Shown here: piece by piece, positions 35,651 to 46,300 of the stretch
How the letters are laid out: the number at the start of each line of letters is the position of its first letter
How positions within the stretch are numbered: position 1 is the stretch's first letter
Source of the DNA: Limnanthes douglasii subsp. nivea
Taxonomy: Eukaryota; Streptophyta; Magnoliopsida; Brassicales; Limnanthaceae
Direction of reading: 5' to 3'
Assembly (NCBI GenBank): GCA_036936605.1
Contig: JAUPFV010000001.1
Location: forward strand, 214,177,530-214,241,529
Length of the DNA: 64,000 bases
Notes under the pieces: generated by a model
The model's input: only the letters and a program-made list of their open reading frames with translations
The model's database searches: none
Told to the model about the DNA's origin: nothing
Position numbers and translations under genes: made by a program

Positions 35651-37521
35651 TTCCATACAAATGTATGGATATTTTCCCTTCAATTTGATTTGTCAAGTTG
35701 AAAACATGTCTCTTCCTCGAACTATCCAAATTACCATTCATCGAATCGGTTCCGAAAATGGCTAACGATTCAAAGAATTTACATAAATCCCGCACATGCC
35801 CGTTTTCTATGGGCTCCTCGACTACCATCAGAAGCAATCTATTTAGATTTTTCTCCACATACTCAGAAGAAGCATCAAATGGTTCAACCTTTGAATCTAA
35901 AATCTTGAAATTCTCAGATGGTGCAGCTTTCGAAGTTGATGCAACATTATTTTACGAACCGTTCCCTTGCGACTTTACATAAGTAAGCAGCTTTCCATTT
36001 GCGATAAAAGTTTGAACCTCTTTCTTCAAAGCAATGCAGTCATTGGTATCATGCCCAATATCCTCATGATATCTGCAATACTTGTTATTCATTTCCTCCA
36101 TTGGACTACTAATTAGAGTTGGCTTCCTAAAATTTACGAAGCTCTTAGTCTTATCCCAAATCACAACTACATTCTTTGTCAGATCAGCATAATACTCTGG
36201 TTTGACACATTGATTTGGCCTAGGTATGTTATAAGTGTTAGATGGAGCGTGATTTGAATATCCACCGTTCTGAGGAGGCAAATTGTTGTTCTTTTATGTT
36301 GACTGCTGATTACCATTTCTATTCGAGGGCTGCCCTTGGTTATTGGTCGCCTGAATCGAACTATTGGAGTGCTATCTGGTCCTCCTCAGACTCTAGTTGA
36401 CTCCGCGACTTTAGTCTGATCCTCAACTTGAGCCATCAAAGCTCCAAAAGTTAAGGCTCTTCTCTTCGTAGTCTCATTCGCCAGACCCTCTGATAATAAT
36501 CCTTGGTAAAAAGCTGTTATTGCCACATTCTCTTCACGGTTGTCCAAACTAGCTTTGGTTAAAATAAATATCTTTGTATAATCCTTCAACTTCTCTCCAG
36601 GTGCCTACTTGCACTGAATAATGATATCTCTATTTGCTCTCATTTCTTTATTTCCCACAAACTGCCTTCGAAATGCAGTATAAAAATCCCTAAAATTTGA
36701 AATGGACCCCCTCGGAATCTGATTGTACCACTTTAAAGTTGTTCTCTTAAAAGTCTGCGAAAATGCACGAACTTCATCATATAGTTCTTGAATTGTTCGA
36801 TGTAATCATCGGGATCCTGCATTCCATCGAACTTCTCTACTTTGGAAATGTCAAAACTCTTTGGAAGCGTTATAGAGCGAATTTCACTTGTCAACGAAGA
36901 ATTTCTCCAGTCGAAACCTTGAACAAACTGATCATCTGTTCCCATTGTAACATATAAATTTCTGATCAGTCTCAATATATTGATTCGAAGTGTTTCCTTC
37001 GCACCATGTAGAACGAGGAACATTATCCCTATTAGATTTGCTTTCCTTTTTATGTTTCCTCGACTTCTCTCTGTTTGATTCCTCTTTCGAAGAACCCCTG
37101 TATCTTTTAAAACCTGAAGCTGAGCTTTCAACCTCCTCATCACTAGAGGTTATATACTTATTCTTATCTTTTTTCCCTTTACCAGATGAATATCGCTCTT
37201 TAGGAGACACAAAACACACTTTTGATGCTCAGTTTTAGCTTGTCGATCATCATGGGATCAATTAGATTGGTCTCCCATCTGAGTCTTTTCCGTTTCTTGC
37301 CTAACCTCGGATTTAAGCTTCGCCGAGTGGATCTCTTGTTCTCTTCGTTCATACTTTTCATTTAATTCATTTATCTTATCTAAAAGTTGGTTCATTCGCA
37401 CCTCAATCTCAGATTGAGTTTAGATCGAAGATGATCCATCAGGCCTATTTCCGTCTCTCTGTAAATCATCTCTCAAAGTTTCCATCACCGATCGAAGCAA
37501 AAGATTGTTCTCGAGATTCAT
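35651..37521 (-). pseudogene. Element C gag (frameshifted)
   Basis: A likely ATG is at 37521, beginning MNLENNLLLRSVMETLRDDL. A Lys/Ser-rich region follows (37219-36990). The capsid start FDISKVEKFDGMQDPDDYIE is near 36850 and the rest is broken by frameshifts. A zinc-knuckle-like CRYHEDIGHDTNDC lies near 36050 with ALKKEVQTFIANGKLLTYVK after it. Confidence 0.78.
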
Positions 37522-37596
37522 CGTATTTATTTTGAACAAGAAATACAACAAGATTGTATAAAATTCGAACAGATAAAGTCACTGATTTTTTATTCA

Positions 37597-37616
37597 GTCC
37601 CAAGTGAAGTCGCCAA
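37597..37616 (-). promoter_or_regulatory. Element C primer-binding site
   Basis: TTGGCGACTTCACTTGGGAC in element orientation, two bases after the 5' LTR end. Confidence 0.82.
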
Positions 37617-37618
37617 TT

Positions 37619-38003
37619 TGGTGAGTTTATATTTTGTTTTAGTAAATTGTTGTAAGAGAATTCTAGAGAGAGAAAGAGTTAGAGAGTTTTAGAGAGAGAA
37701 AGAGTTAGAGAGTTTTAGAGAGAGAAAGTTTAAGTACAAATTAGTTTAGTAGAAAGAGTGTTCAACCACTTTATTAGGTTAGCCTTGCCCTTTATATAGA
37801 GGAGCCAAGACTTAGCCTTAAAGTGAAATCTGTTAGAAAAGATGACAAATTGCTCTTTACTCCTTCACAATTATACATAGTCACAAATATTCTCTAAAAC
37901 TTACATTATATATAATTTAAGGACTAAACTTATATTATTTATATTTTAATCCTTAAATTTACATTATTTACAACTTAATCCTTAAAATCCTACTTCCATA
38001 TCA
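37619..38003 (-). repeat. Element C 5' LTR with internal 26-bp expansion
   Basis: 385 bp. TATATAAAGGGC (plus coordinates about 37787-37798) fits the LTR promoter. A 26-bp unit (AGAGAGAAAGAGTTAGAGAG core) is repeated at about 37664-37728 but single in the 3' LTR, accounting for the length difference. Confidence 0.9.
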
Positions 38004-38930
38004 AAATGATGTAAAGTATGATTCTGCAATAGGCGACCTTTGGTTGGTTAAAATTTATAGGGTTAGAAGGGTAAATATATTCACAGATTCTAAATTTGGG
38101 TTTAATCAAGTGTTAGGCTAGGTTATGGCTAAAAAAGATAAATTATTTCAATATTAGAAAGAGCTTCGTCATTAGACAAGTGTATTTGATCAGATGATTT
38201 TTTAATAAATGCTAAGTACATAAAACACATTACTTGATACGTTCACATCACATAAAGTTATCAATTTCTTTAATGGAAACATATGCTTCAGATATAGAAT
38301 TTTGAGAGTCAGCACAGCAAACCATGGAAGACAATTCCAAAACGATTGAATATCAGTGTTATGAAGAACAATAGGTAAAAAATAATTTATCTTCTCATTT
38401 GAATATACAAAAAAATGGTCAAGTGAAGATAAAAAACAGAATAACAACAAATTGCAAAATAAAATGTTGGAAGGAACATCATGAAATTGTCTTGATTTCT
38501 TATGGGAACTTTTATGGTAAAACAAAACTACTTGGACAACTTAAAAATCTTAAATACGTTTTACGTTTGTGTATAAAATGAAAGCATTGGTACAGCTGAA
38601 ACTCGATGCCTTTATATAAAATAAAAAAATGAAGCCAGAAGTGCCGAGCTTGATGTCATTAAATAAAAATGGTAAAGGCTCACCTAAAATCTTAACACTA
38701 TAAAACTTATGAGGAATTGATACAATTGAAAATTTAACTTTATAAGTTTTGAGGTTTGAGACAAAGTCTTAAGGATAGTGTTCCGTCGTACTAAAGATAA
38801 ATCTATCGACAAGCCATGTCCAAACCGAGAAATATATAAGTTGTTGGATGAGGAATGACAAGAACTTCAACATCATTGGAATATAAATCATATGAAGCTT
38901 TACAACTCATAAGTACAACATAGTTTTGAC
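38004..38930 (+). pseudogene. Element G pol, second part (RNase H and integrase C-terminus)
   Basis: Right flank of element C. It reads VKYDSAIGDLWL then VNIFTDSKFGFNQVLG, a Tat-type second RNase H, and KDKLFQYWKEL-like text to about 38190. Most of the integrase is missing or unreadable at 38200-38600. Near 38840-38920 the chain YKLLDEE, QELQHHWNINHMKLYNS matches the integrase C-terminus of C and D (HPWNIxHLKxY). Confidence 0.65.
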
Positions 38931-39049
38931 TATTACTTTTATTTTTTCAATTACAGTTTTTATTTTATTTTATGTTCAAATATTGACGTTATTCATTTTC
39001 ATTTTAAGTCTCATTTGATTTTTTTTCCAAGCATACAAATACTCTATGA

Positions 39050-39375
39050 ACCCCTTTGGGAACTTAACAACTTTAGGAACTCTCAATACCTCTCAAACAA
39101 ACAAAAAATCTAAGTGTCTGATGACTATCAATATAATCATAAAAACATCAAAGAGTTGCAACACCCCTAAAATAAAACAAAAATCTAAATGTAGGATGAT
39201 TATAAATGTAATCCTAAACACTTCATGGGGTATTTAAATCTCTTAATCAAACAAAAATATAAACGTGAGATGATTATAAATGTAATCCTAAGAACTTCGG
39301 GGGTCATGAACCCTCCAAACAAATAAAAAACTAAATGTATAAATAATTCTACATATAATCCTAAACATAATTGAG
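39050..39375. repeat. Diverged tandem repeat, unit about 75-80 bp
   Basis: Four imperfect units, each with AACAAAMAWMTAAAYGT, GATGATTATAAATGTAATCC and an ACTTCxxGGGG phrase. No coding content recognised. Confidence 0.65.
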
Positions 39376-39585
39376 CCTACAAGTACCTTACAAAAGCCAT
39401 GGCCTTCACAATTCATCACTCAATTTGGGATAACAAAGTCTCATCAATATATTACTTTCCTCTAAAAAGAAAAAACTTAAAAAAAAACTTAATGCAACTA
39501 AAATGTCTCATTAGATCATATTATTATTCTATAAATAGTGACATAAAGTTTATGCAACTTTTGTCTTTCAAAATTATATTAATAG

Positions 39586-40460
39586 TGTCAAGCAAAGAAT
39601 AAGCAAAGAGATGGTTAGAACGTTTATTATAATTTAGAAAGATGCAAGTTACATAGACTTTAATCCACTATTAAAGAAAAAGAATTTGGGCTAATGACTT
39701 AACAATTCTAAAACTCTCCCTCAAAATTCTAAAACTCACAATACCAAAACCGTAATCAAAATCCAAAATCGAAATCGAAATCGAAACACCAATCGCCAAA
39801 ACTCAAATTCAAATGACAACCACCAAACTCCAAACACCCAACTTCAAACTTCAAACGCCAACCACCAGACGTTAATCGACAATAGCCAATCACCAGTCGC
39901 CAATCCCAATTGCCAAAGTGCAATGACCCAGTTTCAAATGCCAAACAAAATCCAAATGCAAAATGAAATCCATACATCAAATATCCAAACGACAAATGCC
40001 AAACAAAATCCAAAAGTCAAACAAAGTCCAAACACCAAACAAAATCCAAACACCAAATAAAATCCAAACGAAAAATAAAATCCAAATTGAATGAAATCTA
40101 AAATAATAAAATTTAATTCTCATTCTGAATCTAAATATAATAAAAAGCAAAATCGCTACATCATATCTAAAATGCAACCATTATTACAAAATTTAAACTC
40201 AAAATAACCTAAAATTATTTTTTATTCTGGTAAACATTTTAAAATAATTGTACGCCGAAATATCGGAAGCACAAAAACCTAAAATCAATATTTAAACCAT
40301 CTTTGATACCATGTAGAAATTAGAGAAACAAAAAACACTACTATGTTTTTTCTTATAATTTAAGAATATGAAAGTTACATAGACTTTCATCAATATTTAT
40401 AGAGTAATAATATAGGCTAATGTGCCTAATATCTCTAATAGACTTAGAAACTCTAACACA
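39586..40460 (-). mobile_element. Possible miniature LTR element (TRIM-like), decayed
   Basis: Two related segments, 39586-39740 and 40312-40460, share AAGTTACATAGACTTT and the GGCTAATG and AAACTCACA/AAACTCTAACACA endings, as two short LTRs would. Next to the right copy, 40301-40311 reads TGGTATCAAAG on the minus strand, the usual copia-type primer-binding site, directly after TG...CA ends. The 570-bp interior has no reading frame and is filled by a degenerate CCAAACACCAAACAAAATCC repeat. No target duplication is evident. Confidence 0.42.
39745..40110. repeat. Degenerate short tandem repeat rich in CCAAACNCCAAA
   Basis: Purine/cytosine-rich low-complexity tract with imperfect units of about 14-20 bp, most regular at 39995-40085. 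It forms the interior of the possible TRIM. Confidence 0.65.
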
Positions 40461-40599
40461 TAAAAATGCATACATTAGACTTCATATAACACTAACGGAT
40501 CATCTATTGGTCGCATATTATTTCTAAAATTTAAACTTGAATTATAAGACATATATTTATTTGAATTTTGAATGTTTAAATTTATCAAATGACTTTTTT

Positions 40600-40941
40600 A
40601 ATATAGTGAGATTATATTTATTTACAAAATAGTATATTTTTTTAAGATCTTTCATTTTGAAGATAAAATACATAAATTTATTTGTTTTAATAATCTTTTA
40701 AATATAAGTATATCATTTGTATATAAACATATAATGATTATCGTGTTACTACAAACCTTAGTATATAAATATGTGTTTTCTCGTATTATATCTAAATCCA
40801 TGTGATACATGTCAAAATAGTTTATTCTATATTTTATTTCCAAAACTTTGGGTGGAATCTTGCTATAAATGCTCAAATGGTTTCATGTGTATGATTTATT
40901 TAAATACCCACTTTTAACAAATTAGTTTTGAACTCGAAAGT
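40600..40941 (-). pseudogene. Copia RT fragment, left of MULE-2
   Basis: Ty1/copia reverse transcriptase remnant. Readable text includes ENTYLYTKVCSNTIIIICLY directly followed by TNDILIF, where active copia elements have LYVDDxLIF; the first Asp of the pair is Asn. The frame continues upstream across the MULE-2 insertion to 46134-46300. Confidence 0.72.
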
Positions 40942-40951
40942 ATCAACCAAT

Positions 40952-40994
40952 GGGTATGGCTATATATACCCAAAACGAGTTTAAGTATACCCAA
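40952..40994 (+). repeat. MULE-2 left terminal inverted repeat
   Basis: 43 bp. The motif GTATACCCAA recurs here and again at about 41105 and 41140, inside the element. Confidence 0.92.
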
Positions 40995-41268
40995 AAACAA
41001 CAGTTGACTTTGGATTGACTTTTTTTTGACATTTTTACCCTCCATCAGAAAATTAATATCAAAACTGCCATTAAGTAAAAAAAAACTACTAAGTGTATCC
41101 TGAGTATACCCAATTCACCAAAAGTCCTATTTCGCTATGTATACCCAAACAAACACTCTTCTTTGCTGAATTTACTATCCAAATAGTATAGTTTCTTAAA
41201 AAAATTGAAATCTAATTCAAACTTCTTAAGAAAATCAAGAACATTCAAACTAAAACACAAAATCGTTC

Positions 41269-43110
41269 ATGTCGGAAGCAGAATTAGGGATCACCGTGGA
41301 GGAGTTGATGTCGCTGGAGAGAAGGAATAATGAATTTTCGCCGGAAAAAGAGATTGAGTCGCCGGAGAAGGAGCCATGGTCGCCGGAACCGCCACCACCG
41401 TCGCCGGCGAAGGTATTGAAGAACCCGGCGAACCATGCACCATCAGTTCCATGTGCTGGAACCGATGGTGCATGGCCACGCAGCCGGTCGGTTCCACAGC
41501 CCCAGCACCACCGGTGCTGAGGCCAAGAACCGGTGGACCTGGGGCCTCAGTCCGCTCGGTTCTGAGGCCCCAGCACCACCGGTTCATGGCCTCAGCACCG
41601 GTGGTGCTGATGGCCGTGTCCGGCCGGTTCTGAGGCCTAGAACCAACGGTTTTAGGCCTCAGAACCTTGGATTTGCGCATTTTTTTCGAAAAAAAACCTG
41701 ATTTTTTTATGTTGTTAACTATACTTGAATGTTTATTGTGCTTTTTTGTTGTGTAACAGGGGACGGATGTCGCAAGTGGGACTGATGCACCTTCCGCTAC
41801 CAATTATAGTCATTTGTTCTTCACTACCGAGTTCTACACACACGACGCGTTGGTGAAATGGGTTACGAATATCGGAAAACTTTATGGTATGGTTATCAAC
41901 ATAAGTCGGCGCGACAAAGTAAACAGCAGAAACAATCCGAGAGTTTATTTCCAGTGTGAGAGGGGCGGGGGGGGGGGGAATATATTCCAAGGGTTGCAGA
42001 AAAAGACCGCAAACGGAAGTCTACAGGAACAAAAAAGATTGGCTGCCCATTTGAGCTTCTCGGGTCAATGGTTGCCCCAGATCAATGGAAGTTAGAAGTA
42101 AAATGTGGTACTCATAACCATGACACTTCTATACATCTAGATGGTCATTCTTTTGCTGGCTGTTTGAATGATGAAGAGATGGAGTATGTTGAACGAGCGA
42201 CCTTCATTGGTACTAACCCCAGAGATATACTGAATGGTGTGAAGAAATTGAACGAAGATAATGTTTCTACCATGCGGACGATCTACAATGCACGACAAAA
42301 AAATCGGGTTCTAAAGAAGGCGGGTAGGTCACAACTTCAGTTCTTGTGGGGTGAGCTTAAGTCACACAATTATTATGAATGGCATAAATCTGGTGAAGAC
42401 GATGGACAAATCATTACAGATTTGTTTTTTGCCCATCCTGTCAGTTTTGACCTTTTGCGCACATTTCCGATAGTTTTGATTATGGATAGTACATATAAAG
42501 TGATACGATATGGTATGCCATTTTTCGAGATAGTGGGTGTGACGTGTACTGGATTGACTTTCTGCGCGGCATTTGCCTTCATGTCGGGTGAGAAGTTAAA
42601 CAACTTCAAATGGGTATTAGAGTGTTTGAAATCGTTGATTTCCGTTCATGGAATTGAAGAACCGCGGGTCATCCTAACCGATAGAGATTTAGCATTGATG
42701 AATGCTATAGAAGTGGTATTCCCAGAGACAACGCATATGTTATGTCGCTGGCACATTAACCAAATGTTCTAGGGCAAACAAGAAAGCACTTCCGCGAGAA
42801 AAGTGATCATAAAGAATTTGTTAGTGCTTGGAAGAAGATTGCGTATAGTGAATCAGAGATTGAATTCAATCACGCCAGACGGGAGATGCTATTGGAGTAC
42901 AAAGATTACCCTGAAGCAATTGAATACACTGAAAAATCGTGGCTCGATAAGTACATGGACAAATTTGTTGTTTGGAAGACGAACAAAAACATGCATTTGG
43001 GACATTGCACAACAAACCGCGTCGAGAGTGCTCATTCTAACCTAAAGTCGGGGTTATGGGGTTTTTTTGACTGCGTACCCATGGTGCAATTTAACTTGTA
43101 TTTTTAAAAA
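41269..43110 (+). pseudogene. FAR1-type Mutator transposase of MULE-2 (frameshifted, C-terminus missing)
   Basis: Exon 1 may start at ATG 41269 (MSEAELGITVEELMSLERRN). An intron acceptor TGTAACAG ends at 41759 and the frame opens as GTDVASGTDAPSATNYSHLF. The FAR1 zinc region is RVYFQCERG, then a G12 run (41967-41978) shifts frame, then KIGCPFELL and CGTHNHDTSIHLDGHS. Catalytic residues are present in LIMDSTYKVIRYGMPFFEI, VILTDRDLALMNAIE and NRVESAHSNLK, with CRWHINQ between. A second frameshift lies near 42763. After the Glu motif the chain ends at 43107, so the C-terminal SWIM zinc finger region of the family is missing. Compared with MULE-1, there is no intron at the NRxESAHS site. Confidence 0.85.
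41400..41660. repeat. GC-rich repeats in the 5' part of the MULE-2 transposase gene
   Basis: A GC-rich island in AT-rich DNA made of repeated and self-complementary phrases such as CACCGGTGGTGCTGAGGCC and GGTTCTGAGGCC. It lies between exon 1 and the intron acceptor. A similar island occurs near the other end of the element. Confidence 0.65.
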
Positions 43111-43455
43111 AAATATGTTTTCGGTGTTATAGGGTTTTTTTGACAAGTTTATACTCGAATGTTATTCCTTATATGGTGTTATGGATTTTAAGTGAATTAA
43201 TTACTATAATAATTTTAGTTTTTGACGAATTTAATATGAAGTGAAGTACAAAAAATAAAGAATTACTAGTATAGTGTTATGGTGTTTTCAAGTTATGGTA
43301 TGACTTATGTTAGATCAAGTTAAGTACAAAAACTCAATAAGAACAGTAGAAGCAGTAGATAGTAGAAGTCATAAGTCGTATTACAAAGTAGATGTCATAA
43401 GTCATAATACAAAACAAGATACTGAAACAACTAAGAAGTCCACATGAATGAAAGA

Positions 43456-45326
43456 TCATAACAACGCTAGAACAAGTCCGATGATGAGGACGAACAACCA
43501 TGGAGAGAATAGCTGCAGGACCTGATCTCTCCACCTCAGCGCACCCGCCTCCCCACCCTCGACAGGCATAGTAACAATGGAGCGAACGGCGTCTAAAAGT
43601 CTATCGTCTGTGGTACGCGGTGGGGGAGTGATAGTATGCCAACCATAGTCAGCCAGGTACCTCCAGTAGGTATTCGTCGCTGACTGTCTATATGTGGCAA
43701 TGGTAACTGTCAAACGATCCTCAGCAAGCAAGTGCTGACGCCAATCTAGCCATGCGCTCTCTCGCCACGTGTACCTGGCCAGATCTCCTTTCATGTAACC
43801 AGGTCGTAGTACAAGTGGGAGTTGGGGCTCATCCTGAACCCGTCCGAACTGGCGCATAACCCGATCAGGCATGTAGCCCTCGACCGTGCTCATCATCCGC
43901 AAAGGATAAACAATAGTGCGGATCTCCTAGACTGGAAACTGGACTCTAATGTCCTCGTATGGCTCAAATAGCACCTGTTACAAAACATTAAAAAAAAATA
44001 GATTGAATTAAAATCCTAACACTTAATATCAATATTGTAATGGAAAACAAATATTTACCAACTTACATCTGACTCCCTCTGATCAGCAAGGAGAGTACGA
44101 ATGACCGATTTGGGGCGGATGTTTTGCCCAACAATCCGCTTCGGCAGCCACTTCACAATCCTAGGCTGCCTCGATACGTGGTCAGCATTCTCTGAGGCAC
44201 TAAACGCTGGGAAGTGGTCATAGATCCAACAATCAAGCATAGCTACAAAACCATAAAGGTTATGTTTCGATGCTTTCGAAGCATCACCCAAACCACGGAA
44301 TAGGAATGCCAATGCACTCGTACCCCACGCTATATCCCACAACCCAGAGTCCATATTGGCTAACCCGTACAAGTAGTCAGCCTTCACACTCTTCTGACTA
44401 GTATCCGCAAAAATAGTGCAACCAAATAAGAACATAAGGTATGCTCGTGATACCTGGTGGATAGTCTCATCATCAGTCTGCTCGATGTAGCGCCCCCTGG
44501 TGAAAGTCTCCCTCAGCCACTTTATCTTGAAGCCAACGCCTCTAGTGGACTGTATCTCTGTGCGGACCTCATCCACTGTCAGACCTAACATACTAGCGTA
44601 GTAGCTGTATGCCTCGTCACGTGGAGCCGTGACTACATCAGAACATAATAATAGTAAAACCTTAGATTAGACGTTTAATAATTAGGTACTTACTTGTCCG
44701 ATGAAGACGTGGTACGCCTCATGCTCCTTGTAGTCAGGAAATAGAGGGATCTTGTTGCATTTCAGAAATGCAAACGTCTTTCGCTGCTCCTCGGTGTGGA
44801 TGGCATCTATGTGCTCCTCGTCAATCGTGTCCTGCTCAGGGTCCCCAGTGGCATCCACCCTGTCGCTAACAGGTGGTGGATGTGTAATAGTATGCGCAGG
44901 GGACGCAGCTCTGTGAGAAGGTGAGGGAGGTGGTGGATCACTAGCAGTGGGAGGTGGTGATCTATGTGTATGCGATGACGACGTCTCTCGTCGTGAGGAC
45001 CCTCCACATCTGATATCAATCGCCTCAGTCGATATGGCCTTTTCCTTCCTCTGGCCATGCTTGATTCGGCGCAAAGACCGATCAGTCCGTTTCCGTTCCT
45101 CCTCCTCCCGAAGGCGAATAGTCTCAGAGTCATCAGGAGTATCTCGTCCGCGCTTGGCATCGCGGACCCGCTCATCCTCAACCGCGCGAACAGTCTTAAT
45201 ACTCTTGCCTGGCAGTGGTGGACGTGACCCAGGGGGGTACGCCCTGGATCGTGGAAGACGTCGCTCCTCCACTGCGTCTGACCTACAAAAATACAAAACA
45301 AAGAAAGAAATTAATAACACTAACAT
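43456..45326 (-). pseudogene. Plant mobile domain (MAIN-like) gene carried by MULE-2
   Basis: PMD proteins of the MAIN/MAIL type occur in plants both as host genes and inside transposons. 45326-44694 encodes a disordered Arg/Pro/Ser-rich N-terminus (RPPLPGKSIKTVRAVEDERV). 44632-44067 encodes the domain core: DEAYSYYASMLGLTVDEVRT, WLRETFTRGRY, AYLMFLFGCTIFADTS, YLYGLANMDSGLWDIAWGTS, AMLDCWIYDHFPAF. A 92-bp GT-AG intron (43975-44066) joins in phase to exon 3 (DRVMRQFGRVQDEPQLP), where a TAG near 43930 interrupts. A 61-bp GT-AG candidate (44633-44693) joins the first two parts one base out of phase, so either the splice differs or there is an indel. It converges on the transposase gene. Confidence 0.82.
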
Positions 45327-45474
45327 ATAAAATTTAAATCAACAACACTCCTATACGTATGGTGAAATTTGAAGTTTTTTTATTAAAAAAAATACCATAC
45401 CAGAACTTTTGAAACCCAAAAATTAGAGTTTTTTTTTAAAAAAAATCGGGTACCATAGGTACCAAAGAGGGCGA

Positions 45475-45690
45475 ACCGAGCGGCACGGGTGCGAGTGCCG
45501 CTCGGTTGCGGCACTGTGTACCGAGCGACACAGGTTATTGTGCCGCTCGGCACACAGATGGTGTGTCGCTCGGTACACAGTTGGTGTACCGAGCGGCACA
45601 CCATCACGTACCGATGGTGCTGCCCAAGGTGCACCACCGGTGCGGCGCCGGCCATTTTCCAGCCGGCGAGTTGGCTGGAAAATGGCCCCA
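45475..45690. repeat. GC-rich repeats upstream of the PMD gene
   Basis: Direct and inverted copies of ACCGAGCGGCAC and GTGCCGCTCGGTACAC, five to six in 150 bp, followed by GCCGGCCATTTTCCAGCC and its inverted partner. Sequence differs from the island at 41400-41660, but position relative to the nearest terminal repeat is comparable. Confidence 0.7.
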
Positions 45691-45867
45691 AAAATCATCC
45701 TAATCCTACCCTAAACCCTAATTCTCTACCTAATTCTACCCTAAACTCAAAATTGAACCCTAAATCTAACAAAAAACTAAAATTCATACTTAAAACTAAC
45801 AAAATTAAGTAACAAAATTAATCTACGTAGGAGGCGGCAGAGGGTTTTTGTTCTTGACCATAATGAA

Positions 45868-45905
45868 GGAGGAGGAGGAGGAGTGGTGGTGGTGGTGGTG
45901 GTTCG
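45868..45905. repeat. Trinucleotide tract (GGA)n(GTG)n
   Basis: Perfect GGA then TGG repeats just before the right subterminal region. On the minus strand a short frame beginning MVKNKNPLPPPT starts next to it and may be a 5' exon of the PMD gene. Confidence 0.7.
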
Positions 45906-46080
45906 CCGGAAAAAAAAAAGAGATAAGTGAGGTGAAATTCTAGAGAGAAGTGAGAGGTATGAGTGAAGTGAGAGAAAGTGGAGTGGATGAAGTTAGTAAA
46001 AAAAATGGCTTATATACCCACAAAAGGGCATTTTTGGAAAAAATTGTGTATACTTAGATCACCTTTGGGTATACTCAAAA

Positions 46081-46123
46081 TTGGGTATACTTAAACTCGT
46101 TTTGGGTATATATAGCCTGACCC
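46081..46123 (-). repeat. MULE-2 right terminal inverted repeat
   Basis: Reverse complement matches the left repeat except at positions 5 and 6 and the inner edge. Further GTATACYCAA and GTATACTTAGA copies lie just inside at about 46048-46090. Confidence 0.92.
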
Positions 46124-46133
46124 ATCAACCAAT

Positions 46134-46300
46134 TCTCAAGTGTGGTTTCAAATATATGAATCCAATTTATCATTTATGGGATCTTGCCAAAACGCAGAAT
46201 CTTAGGATGATATTTTGTCTAGTATAAGATTTAATAGTGTATTCTAAGGAGAGAACCAACAAAATTTTCCAAGTAATTTATTTACAATTTCATTCCAATA
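46134..46300 (-). pseudogene. Copia RT fragment, right of MULE-2
   Basis: Minus-strand text FWQDPINDKLDSYI then the start of the copia RT hallmark ...TWELVD...KWVFK, which is completed on the far side of MULE-2. This fixes the orientation of the copia element. To the right, up to about 46450, the DNA is AT-rich without recognisable frames. Confidence 0.7.

Larger units (their letters stand above)
27751..38003 (-). mobile_element. Element C: Tat-type Ty3/gypsy retrotransposon nested in element G
   Basis: Minus-strand element with LTRs at 37619-38003 (5', 385 bp) and 27751-28110 (3', 360 bp), a PBS, gag, protease, RT, RNase H, second RNase H and integrase, a polypurine tract, and a convergent plus-strand gene. 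The flanks belong to the same decayed pol (G), which shows it is an insertion. The 5 bp outside the ends (ACATT and AAATG) do not match well, so the target duplication is lost or the ends are slightly misplaced. RT, protease and integrase have each lost catalytic residues. Confidence 0.88.
40952..46123. mobile_element. MULE-2: complete Mutator-like transposon carrying a transposase and a plant mobile domain gene
   Basis: A 5172-bp element. Left end GGGTATGGCTATATATACCC and right end (reverse complement) GGGTCAGGCTATATATACCC match at 41 of 43 positions. It is flanked by a perfect 10-bp direct repeat ATCAACCAAT (40942-40951 and 46124-46133), in the Mutator range. Inside are two convergent genes: a FAR1-type transposase on plus (41269-43110) and a PMD gene on minus (45326-43456). 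Both are broken. The flanks are parts of one copia RT, so the insertion point is certain. Confidence 0.95.

Noticed and set aside
39050..40110. Possible CRISPR-like array
   Set aside because: Repeats are diverged, tandem and without unique spacers, and this is eukaryotic DNA.
41376..41701. Three overlapping frames, both strands, in the GC-rich island of MULE-2
   Set aside because: Open only because the repeated GC-rich sequence is poor in stop codons; peptide text changes with every frame.
43107..43455. Extra gene between the two MULE-2 genes
   Set aside because: AT-rich spacer with no frame; it is the 3' region of both convergent genes.
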